The notes beneath the pieces are model-generated. The model did not search any database. It worked only from the letters and a program-made list of their open reading frames with translations, and was not told where the DNA came from. The translations under genes and the position numbers were made by a program. A stretch of 64,000 nt of DNA from Gavia stellata (taxonomy: Eukaryota; Chordata; Aves; Gaviiformes; Gaviidae): positions 59,240,775-59,304,774 of the forward strand of contig NC_082637.1 in NCBI RefSeq assembly GCF_030936135.1. The letters are read 5' to 3'. How positions within the stretch are numbered: the stretch's first letter is position 1; each line of letters opens with the position of its first letter. This document shows, piece after piece, positions 1 to 12,823 of this stretch.

Positions 1-515
1 AATGGACCCTTCCCAGAGCCTCAAGGCTGGGTAAACTGGTTCTGTGAACTTGCAGCGGAAGGTGTGCAAATGAGCCATGCCGTCAGTAACATTGTAGAAT
101 GAAAGGATTCCTGCTTCATAATCCAGAAAAATGCCAATGCGATCAGGATCATCTTCTATCAGGATGGGGATTCTCTCCCCCTTGTGAAATGCCCAGTATT
201 CAAAATCAAACTTCTTAAGGCACCAAGATGCTCTATTCCAGCCCAGTCGACAGGTTTCAGAGTCTCCTTTCCTGCCAATGGAAGGGTAGGCTGCACCAAT
301 CCACCATCCTGCTCCAGCATGAAGCAGGTCAACTTCCCAGTAATGGCTCCCAGAGAGGAATGCATCTCTGCTTAGCACTTGCCATAATTTATCGAATCTC
401 TGGGGACAACAAGGGTAGAATATCCTCCTCCAATTACAGCTTACTACAAGACGGTCATCGGACAATTTCAGCCTTGGGTGAATGCTGTCACATTCCCAGG
501 TTGGTGATCTTGCAT
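1..515 (-). CDS. TRIM14: TRIM14 coding exon 6: PRY-SPRY domain, partial at left edge
   Basis: The acceptor GACTGCAG ends at 516. The split codon C/AT gives His, and the remaining 171 codons are open to base 1. PRY begins [19 protein letters not shown] and is followed by SPRY motifs [52 protein letters not shown] and [12 protein letters not shown]. Each has a direct human TRIM14 counterpart (for example HYWEVD, GWWVGAAY, FLDYEAGVLAFYDVT). In mammals this domain carries the signalling-partner surface. The last codons (human ends SIPRLP) and the 3'UTR are off the window. Confidence 0.95.
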
Positions 516-3500
516 CTGCAGTCAAAACCATAAACATACTTACTACATTTATGATGACTCTTGAAAGAAGTCCAAGTCATAAAAAAACCTGCAAAAGAGC
601 CCACAGCTGGCAATTTCTTGGAACATGCCTTTTTGCAAGGAAAAACCTGACGTTTTTAATAGACAGTACTGCATTACTTAAATGCACTGATGCTTTAAAG
701 TCGCGTAGGCTTTAAAGCAGGTCAGTATGTAAGTCAATATATGCATGGTTCACAAGTAAGAAGATGAATACAGGTAGGTAGGGAACAAACAATGAGAGCT
801 TCCGCTTTATGCAGAATAGCTGGAGACTTCTGGTTGAATTACAGCCTAAGGGTTTTAGAGAGCACTGGAGTGGACTCTTGGGTTGTGAGATCCCTTTCCA
901 CTGAAATCCCATTTGAAGATGCACTAGAAATGTGTTTCTCGTAAGGGCACCACAGCTCTGAGCAGCAGCATCGTGTACATTGCAAAGGAACAACTTACCA
1001 GCTCCCAGAGGACTTACTGCAGTTCACGTAACCTGACATTTAGAAAAGAAAAATCACAGTCTGAAACTACACCCTAGAAATGACTGTCTTACTCAGCAGC
1101 AGCTTAGAATATTTTTACCATGAAACAGCTGTTGCAGGTCTGGAAACCAAAAAGTCAGGAAAAAAAAATCTATAATCGAATTAAAGATTAAAATGACATA
1201 ATCACACAGGACAGGTCAAAAAGCTATAGGATTTTTTAAGATAAGGTTTTTCTCTGAAGATACTGTCCTACAACTTCAATATTGAATTGCTGCATGTCTC
1301 ACAAAAGTTTTCATAATATACTCTATCTCAGTAATTTACTGTGTTTTCTGATTTCATATTCTAGAAATAACCAAGATACTCCCTTTGAAAACAGGATATG
1401 GCATTCTTAAACAATCCCCTTCACTCTTTCTGTCAAGCCTGATAAAACCAGTGTCAGAGTTGGGTACCTAAAGGAATGTACTGTCTAGAGTACTGGCGGT
1501 AAGATGTAAATTTAGCTTGTATCTTAAAACTATTCCAAATAATGAGCACATCTATTTTTTCTTGTAAGTGAAGAAAACAAAGTATAACCATACATCCAGG
1601 TGAGAACTGAATAGCAGTATACTTGCAATGAAAACTGAAAACTGGCTGAGTCATATTTCACTCAGTTCATAGCTGTTTTTTTTTGACTGAATATGATTTT
1701 AATCTTAGTCTAGACAAACTTCAAAGCTTAGATGTTTTAAATGCCATATGACAAATACATTTAATATCCTGAAGCTGCTTTTCAGAGTGAGTAAATTCCT
1801 TTTTAAATGAAAGTTAGGGAAACAAGTGTTTATAATACTTTAAAATCCAGACTGCTTTGATTTCTCTGCAGTGTTGCATGGCAGAACTAATGCTTGGACC
1901 TGTGATCTCACCGAGTACAGTCTTTCCCTGTGCTTTACAGGCAGCATAGTACATGAACATAGCATGAACACAAAACAGGGGGCAACAGAACCATTAAAAC
2001 AAGAACTTCAATATTTTCCTTGCTCTTCGGTGTTGAACTTAAAAATGAAGGGTAATTATACAGCAGGTTACTGTATGAGAGAGATCTGTCTTTGCAACTG
2101 AATTACTTTGTCGTTCATTTGACTTTGTTGCTATTTTCTCTCCTATGTTCACACATAGAACCCTCTTCCATAAATTAAATATGTCTAGCCTGGGCTAGCT
2201 GGCATATTCCATAGTCTAAAGCCCAGAAGCTGTTTTCGTTCAGGCTGGAATCCTCCCCTCTGCCATCAGAGCAATGCATAAACCACTCCACTCCACTCTC
2301 TGTTGGTCCTCTGTTACTCTCCCACAATTTCCTGCCATGAACAGGGAAGGCTAAGGTCTCCCACAATTCACTGTGAAAGAGCACAGACATCTCGCAATAT
2401 ATGAGGGTCCATTCACCGCACAGTTAATTGCAAGACTTACCCTCTATATTTATCTGTAATGTTTCAGAAAAGAAAGTAGTATGCATGCGTTATGACTGTA
2501 AGACACAGCTGGACCCCCCATCTCCTCCTTCCCTTGCTGTGGCCCCTAACATGAGCTACGTTTAAAGTACAGGAACCAGTGATGCAACATTATTGGTTGT
2601 TTCATACACAGAGCCTTACTAACAGTTCATCTTCATCTGGATAGGATCACTGCACACACCTGGGTACCAGAAATGAAGCAGTTGCTTTATTTGAGGCAAA
2701 GACATGTGGAGAGAGTTGCTGATGCGTGAAACACATGTCATGATGCTAGAGAGCCCACTGCTGATATTCTGCCCCCTGCAATTTGTACCTGTACACTGCA
2801 AAGAAAAGGAGAAGCAAATAGCACTGTACATGCAGTGAGTGTTAACTGGAGCATCACCATTTTCTAAACAAAAATGAAGCCTTTATGATTTTAATTTTGG
2901 TGTTATGTCTGTAAACAATGTTAAAACTTCCAGAAGTATGTACTTCTCACACATGCAACATCTTATTGCTGTGATCTCCACTACACTTCAGTCAGAAAAG
3001 CTAGTATTGGCATTCTTGTGGTCTGAATAGGTCCTAAGTCACACCTGTGTGCATAGTTGGTGACAAAAGACAGGAAACAGGAATTATTCATGTAGGTAAA
3101 AGACCGATACAGGATTCTGTCTTGTGAATGACTGACTGTTTTAAGTCTTTGTGCCAAGTCACTTCCAGCAGGTGAATAATGGGGATGCTCATTTTGTACA
3201 GAACACAGGTGACACCAAGACCAAAAGACACTTGAAGTAGGGAGGATTTAAAAGGCCTGGCTTCACTGTCTGCTTTTTCCAGTAAGCACTTGAAAAGCTG
3301 TGCAAGTAAGTAGTGATGACTGCCAGTCAAATTTACCTGAAAACCTAGATTTGCGTAAAATGCGTAACTACTAAATCTCAAGCAAATGGAAATACCACCA
3401 TTGCTTTAAAAAAAGGGCAAAAACCCAAGGACTGAACTGCATCCAGGTGCTAATGTTTGGAAGCATAAATGTGAATTTGACTAGAAAAATAATGCAAAAT

Positions 3501-6500
3501 AGCAAGAGTTGTTTGGATCATTGGAGGACTGCAATTCTTCCACTTTTCCTATGTGATGAAAACTTTAAGTGATTTTAAGTTCCAATATTTATGACCATGG
3601 TTTGTCAATTTCACTGGCCTATGAGCAGCTGTGCATCTTTCTTAATGAAGTGGTTTGTCATATTTAGCTTTAACAGAGTTGAGGAATTGTCTTTTCAGCC
3701 CTTAAAGTGACTACTCACAAGTGAACCAAATACAGTGCTTTCTCCATGAATCCATCAAGAGGTAGGCTGAAGCAGATACAGCTCAGCATTCATGAAACTC
3801 AGAAGCCTAGTTCACCGCCAGCCAAATGCTGCTGCAGTGCTCTCTTAGTAGCAAGTGCTCAGTGATGTGGACTGGCTGTCCTAAAACCTTAACAGGTTCC
3901 GCTTACAAAATGACTGACTCAGTCTGGATCCTGCAGCACAGAAAGGATGCGAGTGGGAAAGACCCATGACATCACAGCCAAGAAGACAGACTTTGCTCTC
4001 TGCATTCCTGATTTCTTAACAGCTGCTGCATTTACAAGTGCAACATGTGTTTGCTCATCTCCAGTTGATATAACCTGTTTTGAATGAAAAAGTTGCAGTG
4101 TTTGGACTTAGAAGCTCACTCAGCAGAGCACAGAAACAAGACAAGGTAACAACACTGAAAAATACTCCCCTCAGAACACACCAGCCTATAGGTGCAGCGA
4201 CAGCATGCAACCCATTCTACCTGCACAGTACTGTCCCTTGCCCTCCCTACTGAGTAACAGCCAGAAGTCAAGTGTCCACTTGGCCACAGTCATGGCCTCC
4301 ACTGGGCTGGATCCAGGCCAGAAAACAGAGCTTCTCTTACAACAGGCCTTTGCCACCAGGTGCCATGGTAATAGTCAATGTTACAGCTTTGAGATTAAAA
4401 AGAGCTACAGCCCTCATCTGCTGCATGCCACATGAAATGTCCATGAGCTTCCCATCAGAGAGATGAAGCACTTCACTGTACTACCACCACCAGAGGGAAG
4501 GATCACCTGTAGATTGACCCTTAACACATTACATGATGGACATATAATTAAAGACAGACCACAATGATCTGGAAAACATAAAAGTCTTCAAAACTAAATT
4601 AGCCACTAGCTGATTCACACACTGGCAGTTCTGAATGAAAGGTTCAAGATTTCACGGACAGCAAGTAGAATTTCTTTCCCAGCCTGAGGTACAGTAAAGG
4701 ATAATGACTCTCAGGCAGCGCCGAGCACTTGTACCTCTCAAATGCTGTAAACACCAGAATCCTCTTAAGATACCATTTTAAGATAGTGGCAACACACATT
4801 CATTGATTGTTTCAGTGACTGAGCCCTAAGTGTTCCAAGTGCTTCTAACTTAGTTCAACCATACTTACGTTTTAAGAAAAGCAACCGATCAACAGGAGAC
4901 ATGGTTTTCAACACTGTTCCAGGCTCCTTCTTTGCAGTGGCATTAAGGCTACTGAAAACGTCTGGGCAGAGATGAAAAGGGACAGTTTAGGGAGTCTGCC
5001 AGTGGAAGAACATGGCTGTACTGTTAAAAATAAAACACTCCGCGCAATTTTGCTGCACAGGGTATTTGGGTTTTGCCTCTTTGGTGTGAATTCCACCCAT
5101 GTCCTGGAGAAGCTCATACTGTCACACTCCATATTCCAACTTCACGGGACAAACTGTGTTACTTTTGCTGGGGAAGGGCTAACTCTGCATGCTTTTGACC
5201 TTATGCTTTTCAGATAGCATGGAGATGCTGGATCTCAGTGCTGCCAAGGAACTACACAATCGAGCACAACCCCAAGTAAGCACCTCCCATTCCTCATAAA
5301 GCACCCCTCTATCAGATGAGAACAGAGTCAGGCAGCCGAAGACAACTGTAGATGCTAGCTAGCTACAGAGCACCTGCACAGTACTATCTAGCAATTCTTC
5401 ACACATGCAGCAGTGGCCTTTCAGATCTGGTCTGACCATTTTCCCCAGCACCCTGCTATACGGTTCTTGGTGGCAACTCTCAGAAAAGGGATTATTAAAA
5501 GACAGCTAGGTGAAATGTGATGGCCAGTGTTGCCCTGCTCATCTGTAACTCAACAAGTGGCAGGGTTTCCCCATGGTAATTTGGCTCTGTGGCTCTGTGT
5601 CCCATTAGGAAACTCCTTGCCTTAATCATGCCAAAGGTCACTTAAGGATGAAATACCAGCTCAAAGACAAAAGGAGCTCTAAGCAGAACATGTTAACCCA
5701 CCTTTAAAGTACCAAAAAACAGAAGTTTTCAGACTGCCTGATACAGAAAGATCAGCAGGTACATCAACTGGGAAAAGCTTTCAAATTTTACAGGTACCTG
5801 ATGTTCCATGCCTGCCAGATGTCCTGCCAGAGCACTTACACCCAACAGTGACTGAAAGGAGAGAACAGCTACGTTGTGTAGGTGTGATGGTCTAGGGATA
5901 TAAGCAAGATAAGCTCTGCAATAAGAAATAGGCTGTATTGAAAGAACTGATAGAGCTGAAAAAGAGCATCAGACAAACTTTAAGGTAGAAAAGGCCATCT
6001 TAGGAGTTGAAAGAGAAACCTCTTATGTTCCTAAATCACCACTGCTATAGCAACATTACACCAATGCTGTCAGAGAACAGTACCCATGCCTGAAAAGCTG
6101 CTGCTTTCTCCAGTTGATTTGGTAAAAAGTCCTGCTCTTACTTACAGACCACACTTTATTTTAAAGGAGAGCAGGAGAAAGCAAAATTCACAGTACTCTC
6201 CCAGATACCTTCTTTAAGCCGGGCTTCTAGTGGTTTCTGAAGAATGGACTGAAGAACTGTCACGAAGTGCTTATAATGGTTAAGTATGTGCTCAAACGAG
6301 AGAGGTATCGGATGCCACTGTTCTAACAGGTGCCTGGGCTCCTGCATTTCCTTCTCGATTTCTGTGTACTTCTGAGGGCAGAAAGCCAAATTCTCCAATT
6401 AGTAGAGACAGTGACATGAATGGACTTTTCCCTCCCAGCTCCCACACACCAGAAAGCAAGGACAGCTACATCACTAGGTAAACATCTAGGCCATAACAGG

Positions 6501-9500
6501 CAAGTCTTGCTGTGTTCAGCCTGGCTATTAGCTCATTAGTCTGCCCATTAGCTCCTCCTGCCAGTGGAGCCAGGTGCTACCCCAGAGCTGGAGAACCCAG
6601 CAGTCATGGTTAAAACAGGGCCCTCCAGGACACTCCAAGATGGGAATGAGATTAACCTGGCTAGGACCCTTTGTCAGAAATCCCAACAATGGGAGAATTA
6701 AAGCACTAAGTTTTAAAAACAATCTAAAGAATGAAATCCAACTTCCCCCACAAAAAATCTCTCCAAAACCATGAACAGCAGCTTCCCATGTGGAGGTATG
6801 TTGCTAGCATACACAGCAGAATGCCAGGGCCATATCACTCACAACAATGCAAACTCACAAGTCTGCTAAGTTGCAAGGATGTAAAAATGCACCATAGGCC
6901 CTTCCATGAAGAATGGCATCCTTCAGCTTGTGTTAGGGCATAAGCACATGGCAGAACACCCTTCCTAAGGAAGGTGAAGAAGACCATTAGGTAAAAGAGG
7001 CTGACATTTATCTGTAGGCAAAAAGAAAAACACTGCCCCTTCCACTAAAATGATGGCTATTGCTCAGGGTGATTAGGATCTCTTGTGATTGAAGAAAGAA
7101 GTCAATTTAGCCTTCCTCCTAAGATTTCCAAGAGGACTGCCTTTCCTCAGACCTTCATACTACACTGCGCAAGGAAAGACCTGATACAGCGTTTGTCTTC
7201 AAGATGAAGAGACACATAAAACTTTGTTCCATATATGCTTAAAATTAACATGAATTTCATACAGACCTGAAATCAATACCATAGCAGGAACACCTAACAG
7301 CTCAAAAATCAAGAACCAAACTGGTTCCCCAAAATACCAACAAAAAGAAGATTAAAAAGCAGTGAGAAAGATGTTGCTTACATACAGAAGGATCTACAGA
7401 GCAGTTTACCACCAGGACTATGAGGATAAGAGGTAGAAAGAGACCATACAATACCACCTCCAGCAACTGAACAGGATCACTGTGCTGTTGTATTTGTCTA
7501 ATTCGATGTGAGAAGGTCTCCAGGGATGCAAGCTTTTCTCGACAGGACTCCAACTGCTGATCATGTGCTTCCAGGGCTCGCTTTGTCTTTTCATCAATGA
7601 ATTTTTTTGCCAGACTCTCCTCTTCCCGAAGTAGTAAATGGAGCTCAGTCACTTTGTCTGACAGCTGCCTTTTGCTCATAATGGCATGTGCCTATAGATT
7701 AAGCAGAAGAGTGTGTCCCCCCCATACTCAACAGACCATAAACATTTCAGGCATTTCTCTCCCAGGCGTTCAATGTTACATTTCAGTTTAATTTTACTGA
7801 TTTGCTGTATCTCTTGAGCAATGGGTGTTTACCCCTTATGGAAGTACAGCCAGGATTCACCCTCTGATGTCCTGGATGGAAAAGCTTGAGGGCAGATTCC
7901 AAGATGCTTATTTATGCAGAAAACGATGATTTCAGCTGGCATGTAACAGAGCCAGGTACTGCCTGCTAAAAGCAGCAGATCTGGTCCTTCAGTAGCAGGA
8001 CTTTGCTCCCTTTTAAAGCAAGCTAGGGACAGGGAGCTGCTAGGAAAAGAAAGCCTCCAAAAGGAGGCCCCAAACCTCTACAGAGCTCCCTCCAGCTCTT
8101 ACTGACATTTCTGTAACATAAATGCTTAGAGGTGCTCCTTAAAGCAAAACCCATTTCATTCGCTATAAATGAGGTGGAGCTTAGCATACATTCCCATTCT
8201 TAAGACAGAATCAATAAGCTGTTCTTGTATTTATTTAACTGTGAAGTCAGACGACTCAATAATGCAGTTTAGTGCAATGCAACGTACATCAGTGAAGCCA
8301 GAATAACATATGCTGCTGGGGCTATTTACTATTACTCTGCACAAAAATTTCAACATTGTTCTTCCAGAGATATTTGGCTGATCAGGGAGTGAGGGCCAGG
8401 CCTTTGGAGACTTTTGCCCTCTTCTCTCCCTTTGATAATAATATGTTGTGATGGATACAGGGAATACACTCTTTTCCTGAGAAGCAGTAGCTGCCTGGGT
8501 CTTTGAATAGCCACAGAGAAAGCAAAATGTCTTCCTTGGAAAATGACCATCCAGTGGAGAAGCAAACCACGCTTTACCTTCAGATCATCAGCAGCCTGCT
8601 GAACGCTCCTTCTGTTACCAGCTTCTTGCTCTTTTCTCTCTTCTAGATCCTTCAAACACCTTGCCATGAGTTCCTATACAGCAATGAAACAAAATAAAAC
8701 ACTGTTTCATAGCATCTGCAAAAAACAGAAATCAGTATCCAGCTTGCTTTTCATATAGGGGAGTATGTTACTGAAACACTCAGTTTATGCTGGTTATACT
8801 GGTAAGATTCGGAGAACTGTACAAAGTAGTACCAGCTTCATAAGAACAGGAAAACCTATAGTGAAAAATCATTTTCATCTTTAAATCTATTGCACTGCGC
8901 ATTTCAAGACTACATGCTCATGCATTTAGCAGCTGAAGGGCAGCTAACCAAGTACTTTATTCAGACGATGAGTGGGAGGCTCTGTCTAGAGTCAAAATCC
9001 AGTGAATGTTCAGGATGCTTCCCAGTGTACAAAAAAGCAATCAGAAATATCCCACTATAACTACAGTGATGCTGTAGTCTGAATGCCTGCAACAACAAAT
9101 ATTACCAACTTGGCTAGTAATCACAGTATCTGTGAAACTTGTGGTGTGCCCTAAGATGCACTGAACAGCATAGCACAGTTAATGTTCTATGTCTAGCCCC
9201 ACAGTTTCTCATCCGCAGCCCTCTGAAATCCAGCTGTCCTCTGTCCAGCAGGTTGAACAGTCTTGGTGCACTTGGTGACGCATTTTTATCATTAATACCA
9301 TGAAACATACAGGCAATGCAGCCCCATGCTCTCAGTGCACTAGTGTCACAACAGAGACTCCCAGTAAATACTAGATAAGCTACCTCCAGAGGTACAGCTG
9401 TTATCAGTGTCCTGTTCTGCAGCTGGGCCCCAGTCAAGAGCATCTGCACGCACATGTATCAGCTCACTGCAACATCCCCAGGTCAGCATGGCATTTAAAC

Positions 9501-12500
9501 TCCGCAGGGTTGACAACCTGAGCATAAGTGTTGCTTGATGGGCAACAGTCTGCATTTCTGACATATGCCTCCTTTGAAGACACATGCAATTTTTTATTTG
9601 GTTATGATAGAATCAGAAGAAAATGGGCTTCCAGCAAAAGCCAGAGATTCCACATCTGGAAGTCCCTTGGCACAGGAACATCCATGCAAGCAGATAAACG
9701 TTTTTGTGCGGAGCAAGACACTCATGTTATGCCATCCATTCGAGCCACAATTTTCCAGTCTTGTCCCTGAAGGACTGGAAGCGTTCTGCAATACTTGAAG
9801 ATTCAGGAGTTCTACTAGGTATCAGCCTTCCTCAATTTATTCTGCAGCCTAGACCTCATTCACTTCCTCAAAGACTGACAAAGACCACAGAACAAAACCC
9901 AATCTTCCTTCTCGGCTAGGAAAACACATGACCTCAGGCACTCACTCTCTCACAACAGTGATCATATGCAAATACTTACCTCAGCCCCAAGCATTTCTGG
10001 TTAAGCATTACTTTCTTTACAGAGGTAAACAAAAGAGCTGCTTCCTGGCCGTAGAGACACTGTGTCTGCAACACTGGCAGACCACCCATGTCATTCACCC
10101 TGAGGAACCAACTCCAGAAACATTCCTTTAGGGATCGCCTGGATGCCCCAACTCACTCAAGTGAAAACACTGTAAAAGCAAGGATTTCTGAGAGATGAGA
10201 CTCCTAGCTCCAGTAAATTTTGCAGGACACATATAAAGTGCACAGCATGCTGATCCTATGTCCTGCACTCAGGAGCACAAGGAGTGTCCTTCCAGACGAT
10301 TTTATACAACCTTAGATCCAGGGATGTACCAGCTGATGGACCTCGCATGATGGCTCTCACCTATTCTTAGCATCCACAGCCAGGATTTTCTAAAAGCACT
10401 GAGGAAGATTCTGACATGCTGCCTGGTTGATGTCACATCACAAGAGCTGCACAGAATATCTGCTCCAAGCAAACAAAATCACTAGTCTATCATCTCCTAA
10501 GCTACAACTACTTTTGATAGTTTGTGCCTGAAAACTCTGCAGCCCTAAGCCTGCAGATGTCATCCGAGACTTCCGAGGGACAGAGTGTCACACGGGGACC
10601 CAAGTTTCTACCTTGCTCACTTCCTATTTTGGCACAGAGACAAATAACTAGTTATCAACAGCACCTGCTCGCCTGCGTCCAACAGGCCCCCAGGGAACCA
10701 GCACAACTTGTTGCTTCGTGCACTTCACCCTGACTCAAATCAGGTTGCCACAGTACAATACCTGCATCCACACATTGCCCCGGTGTCATGAAGGGAATGC
10801 AAACACTGTAGTGATTTCCCAGTGGCAAGAGGGATACTTTGGATGAAAGCACATGAGCCGGCAAGAACATGCTCTGACATCTTCAGGGGTCCTTCCCCTG
10901 TGCGACTGTTTACTTGCAGCCTAGTGTACTCTGCTCTTGTACTACTCTCTCACATGAAGTGTAATAAAATGCCAGAGGAATTTAGCATGATCTGTGCACC
11001 TACTTGCAATCTGTGGGAACTAGGAAACTTCCTAGTAACACTGCTCCAAAATAGCAGAGAAGGACTGGGAAGGAGCTCTCCAAAATTGTGGTGAAGAAAA
11101 TAAAAGCTCCTGAACATCAAAACTCTGTGTTACTACTTAAGCCTCCCAAGCTTAGCACCACAGCATGCAGGCCTCACTCAGCAAGCCTCCTGGCAGGCTC
11201 TCTGGAGTAAAACAAAGCACAAGCAGGAAGTACTGGGCAAGCTTGCGAAGCCTCCTGGGGCTGCTTGATGGACAGCTAAAACTGGGATGAATAAAAAAAG
11301 CTTAGGGAAGAACCCCTGTGCTGGTTGTGTCTGGGATGGAGTTAATTTTCCTCATAGCAGCTCATATGGTGCTGTGTTTTAGATGTGACTGTACTGTGAG
11401 TGCACAAGCGGCTGGGAGGGGACACAAGCAGCCAGATGACCCAAACTAACCAAAGAGATATTCCATGCCACATAATGTCATGCTCAGCAATAAGTGAGAG
11501 GAAGGGGTTTAGGTTGGTTAGTCATCTTTTGCTCAGGACCTGTATGAGCATTGGTCTACCCGTGGGAGGTGGTGAGTGACTGCCTTTGCATCACTTGTTC
11601 TCTTCTCTTTCTTCTTCCACTTCTCCTTTGCTTATTAAGCTATTTTTATCTCAACCCACGAGTTTGCTTGGTTTTAGTCTTCCTTTCCTCTTGCCCTGTC
11701 CCACTGGGCAAGGCAGATGAAGTGAGCAGGCTGCTGTGTGGTGCTTAGCTGCCTACTGGGGTTAACCCACAACAATCCCTGCTCCCCATCCCCCAGGAGT
11801 TGTCACAGAACAGGCTCTGTGCATGGGGACTCACTGTGGTCTAACAAGCTACAGCGACTGGGGGAAGGGGCTAAACAGAAATGGTGCTTCCTCTTCCCCT
11901 GTGGCATCCAGGTTTCTGTCAAAGGTGCTTCCAGCTTGGCAATGAAAACAAGGGCCCCAGGGCAACCAAGCTTCTCTGATTCCCCACACAAGGTCTGAGG
12001 AAAATGCTGCTGCGTGTGACCTGACAGTCAATGTCACCTCCCCGTTGTCCCTTGATTTATACTCCTGTTACATGTGCGCTTGGGGTAGGATTGGGTAACT
12101 CTCTCCCTCTCATGCACGAACAATGTCCCTGTGCAGTGACAGCACGCTGACCCCTGTCCATATGGGATTTACAAAGCACTTGAAGTACAGAAACTTTTGT
12201 TTTGCTAGCCAGTACAGCCTACAAAATTGATGTGACAACAAAACCCGAGCTCCACAAGCTGTTCCTAAGGCGACCAAAGCAAGGCCGAAGGCTGAAGATA
12301 CTCAGCCTACTGTTGCCCACTGCATTAAGACTCACAGCTGCCACCGTCTCACCCTGACACAAGAAAACCCAGATGCACAAGTCCCAGAAACGAGGAAAAA
12401 ACCGGCAAGACACACAACCAAATCAAGAAGATCTTTGCCCCAGCTCCGTGCCCCGCGGGCCACCCCAGCTCCTGGTTATACCCCCAGACCCGTCCCCCCG

Positions 12501-12823
12501 CCCCGCTGGAGCTCGCCTCGCAGAAGACGTCGCCACCGCAACAAGGCTCGGCTCCCCGGGCACGCGGGGCTCCACGGGAGGAACGGGGCGGGCCGGGCAT
12601 GCCCCGGGAACAGCGCCCGGTGCCCGTCCGCGGCGCTCACCTGCTTGTGGCGGACGGCGTGCGGCAAGAGGCAGGCGCGGTGTCCGCGGTGCGGACCCAG
12701 GGCCGGGCAGAGGGCGCAGACACAGCGCCCGCAGTCCTCGCAGAACAGCTCCAGCGGCCGCCCCGCGTGGACGCCGCACATCCGCGCCGCGGGGGCCGGG
12801 ACCCACGGCTCCCCCTGCGCCAT
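1..12823 (-). CDS. TRIM14: TRIM14 gene, six coding exons, 3' end cut by window edge
   Basis: Tripartite-motif protein 14, an adaptor in mitochondrial antiviral (MAVS/RIG-I) and cGAS signalling; this role is known for the mammalian family member and inferred here. The coding exons are 12641-12823, 8578-8673, 7458-7691, 6209-6371, 4869-4961 and 1-515. All have AG/GT boundaries and compatible phases, and they join to 428 codons without a stop; human TRIM14 is 442 residues. The order is a B-box 2 zinc finger (residues about 16-48), a coiled coil (about 62-225), a linker (about 226-256) and PRY-SPRY (about 257-428). There is no RING domain, which is the family hallmark of TRIM14. Similarity to human TRIM14 is clear in the coiled-coil stretch [14 protein letters not shown] and in the SPRY stretch [16 protein letters not shown]. 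Only about the last half-dozen codons and the 3'UTR are missing at the left edge. The gene looks intact. Confidence 0.95.
516..4868. other. TRIM14 intron 5
   Basis: Intron of 4.35 kb between the linker exon and the PRY-SPRY exon. The sequence looks single-copy and AT-rich. I see no recognised repeat or additional exon in it; the short ORFs on both strands lack family resemblance. Confidence 0.7.
4869..4961 (-). CDS. TRIM14: TRIM14 coding exon 5: linker to PRY-SPRY
   Basis: A 93-nt exon, phase 1 at both ends, with acceptor TGCCCAG and donor AAAC/GTAAGT. The encoded linker ends [21 protein letters not shown], which parallels human [21 protein letters not shown] directly before the PRY segment. 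It is small and contains no usable start codon of its own, so it would be missed by an ORF scan. The phase is consistent with both neighbouring exons. Confidence 0.88.
6209..6371 (-). CDS. TRIM14: TRIM14 coding exon 4: end of coiled coil
   Basis: A 163-nt exon, phase 0 to phase 1, with acceptor CCCTCAG and donor GAAG/GTATCT. It encodes [12 protein letters not shown] through to PLEARLKE. Human TRIM14 has TATEQEMQQQ...PVPLSFEP...STLQTPLDIRLKE at the equivalent place, so the match runs the full exon. The PIPLSFE segment corresponds to human PVPLSFE. Confidence 0.92.
7458..7691 (-). CDS. TRIM14: TRIM14 coding exon 3: main coiled coil (234 nt)
   Basis: A 234-nt phase-0 exon encoding 78 residues, the standard size for the long TRIM coiled-coil exon. 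The acceptor is CTATAG and the donor is GAG/GTGGTA. It contains the TRIM14-diagnostic stretch [18 protein letters not shown] and later [11 protein letters not shown], close to human EEEALAKKFIDKNT and DSCREQLDIM. Heptad-like Leu spacing supports dimerisation, as is usual in the TRIM family. Confidence 0.95.
8578..8673 (-). CDS. TRIM14: TRIM14 coding exon 2: coiled-coil start (96 nt)
   Basis: A 96-nt phase-0 exon, the size usual for the exon that follows the B-box in many TRIM genes. The acceptor is TATAG and the donor is AAG/GTAAAG. It encodes 32 residues starting [14 protein letters not shown], rich in Glu, Lys, Gln and Arg as expected for a coiled coil. It aligns in position with the human TRIM14 region that follows the B-box. 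Confidence 0.9.
8674..11316. other. TRIM14 intron 1, part distal to exon 1
   Basis: Non-coding intronic DNA between TRIM14 exon 2 and the ERVL-type solo LTR. Several 65-110-codon ORFs occur on both strands but show no family resemblance and overlap one another, as chance ORFs do. Nothing else recognised. Confidence 0.6.
11317..11774 (+). mobile_element. Solo LTR of avian ERVL-type endogenous retrovirus
   Basis: About 458 bp, recognised from hallmark avian ERVL LTR segments: GTCTGGGATGGAGTTAATTT near the 5' end, GATATTCCATGCCACATAAT followed by TCATGCTCAGC in the middle, and TTTATCTCAACCCACGAGTT then GTGCTTAGCTGCC near the 3' end. It starts TGTG and ends AACA. Flanks ACCCC (11312-11316) and ATCCC (11775-11779) look like a 5-bp target duplication with one change. 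It appears internally shortened compared with the typical family member, and the expected TATAAA is degraded. There is no internal viral sequence, so it is a recombined solo LTR. It lies in TRIM14 intron 1, antisense to the gene. Confidence 0.85.
11775..12430. other. TRIM14 intron 1, segment next to the CpG island
   Basis: Non-coding DNA between the solo LTR and the CpG island. No recognised repeat or exon. GC content rises towards 12430. Confidence 0.5.

Noticed and set aside
1..515. TRIM14 as a pseudogene because no long ATG-initiated ORF covers the SPRY exon
   Set aside because: The frame that continues from the upstream exons is open for all 171 full codons; the exon simply lacks an early in-frame start.
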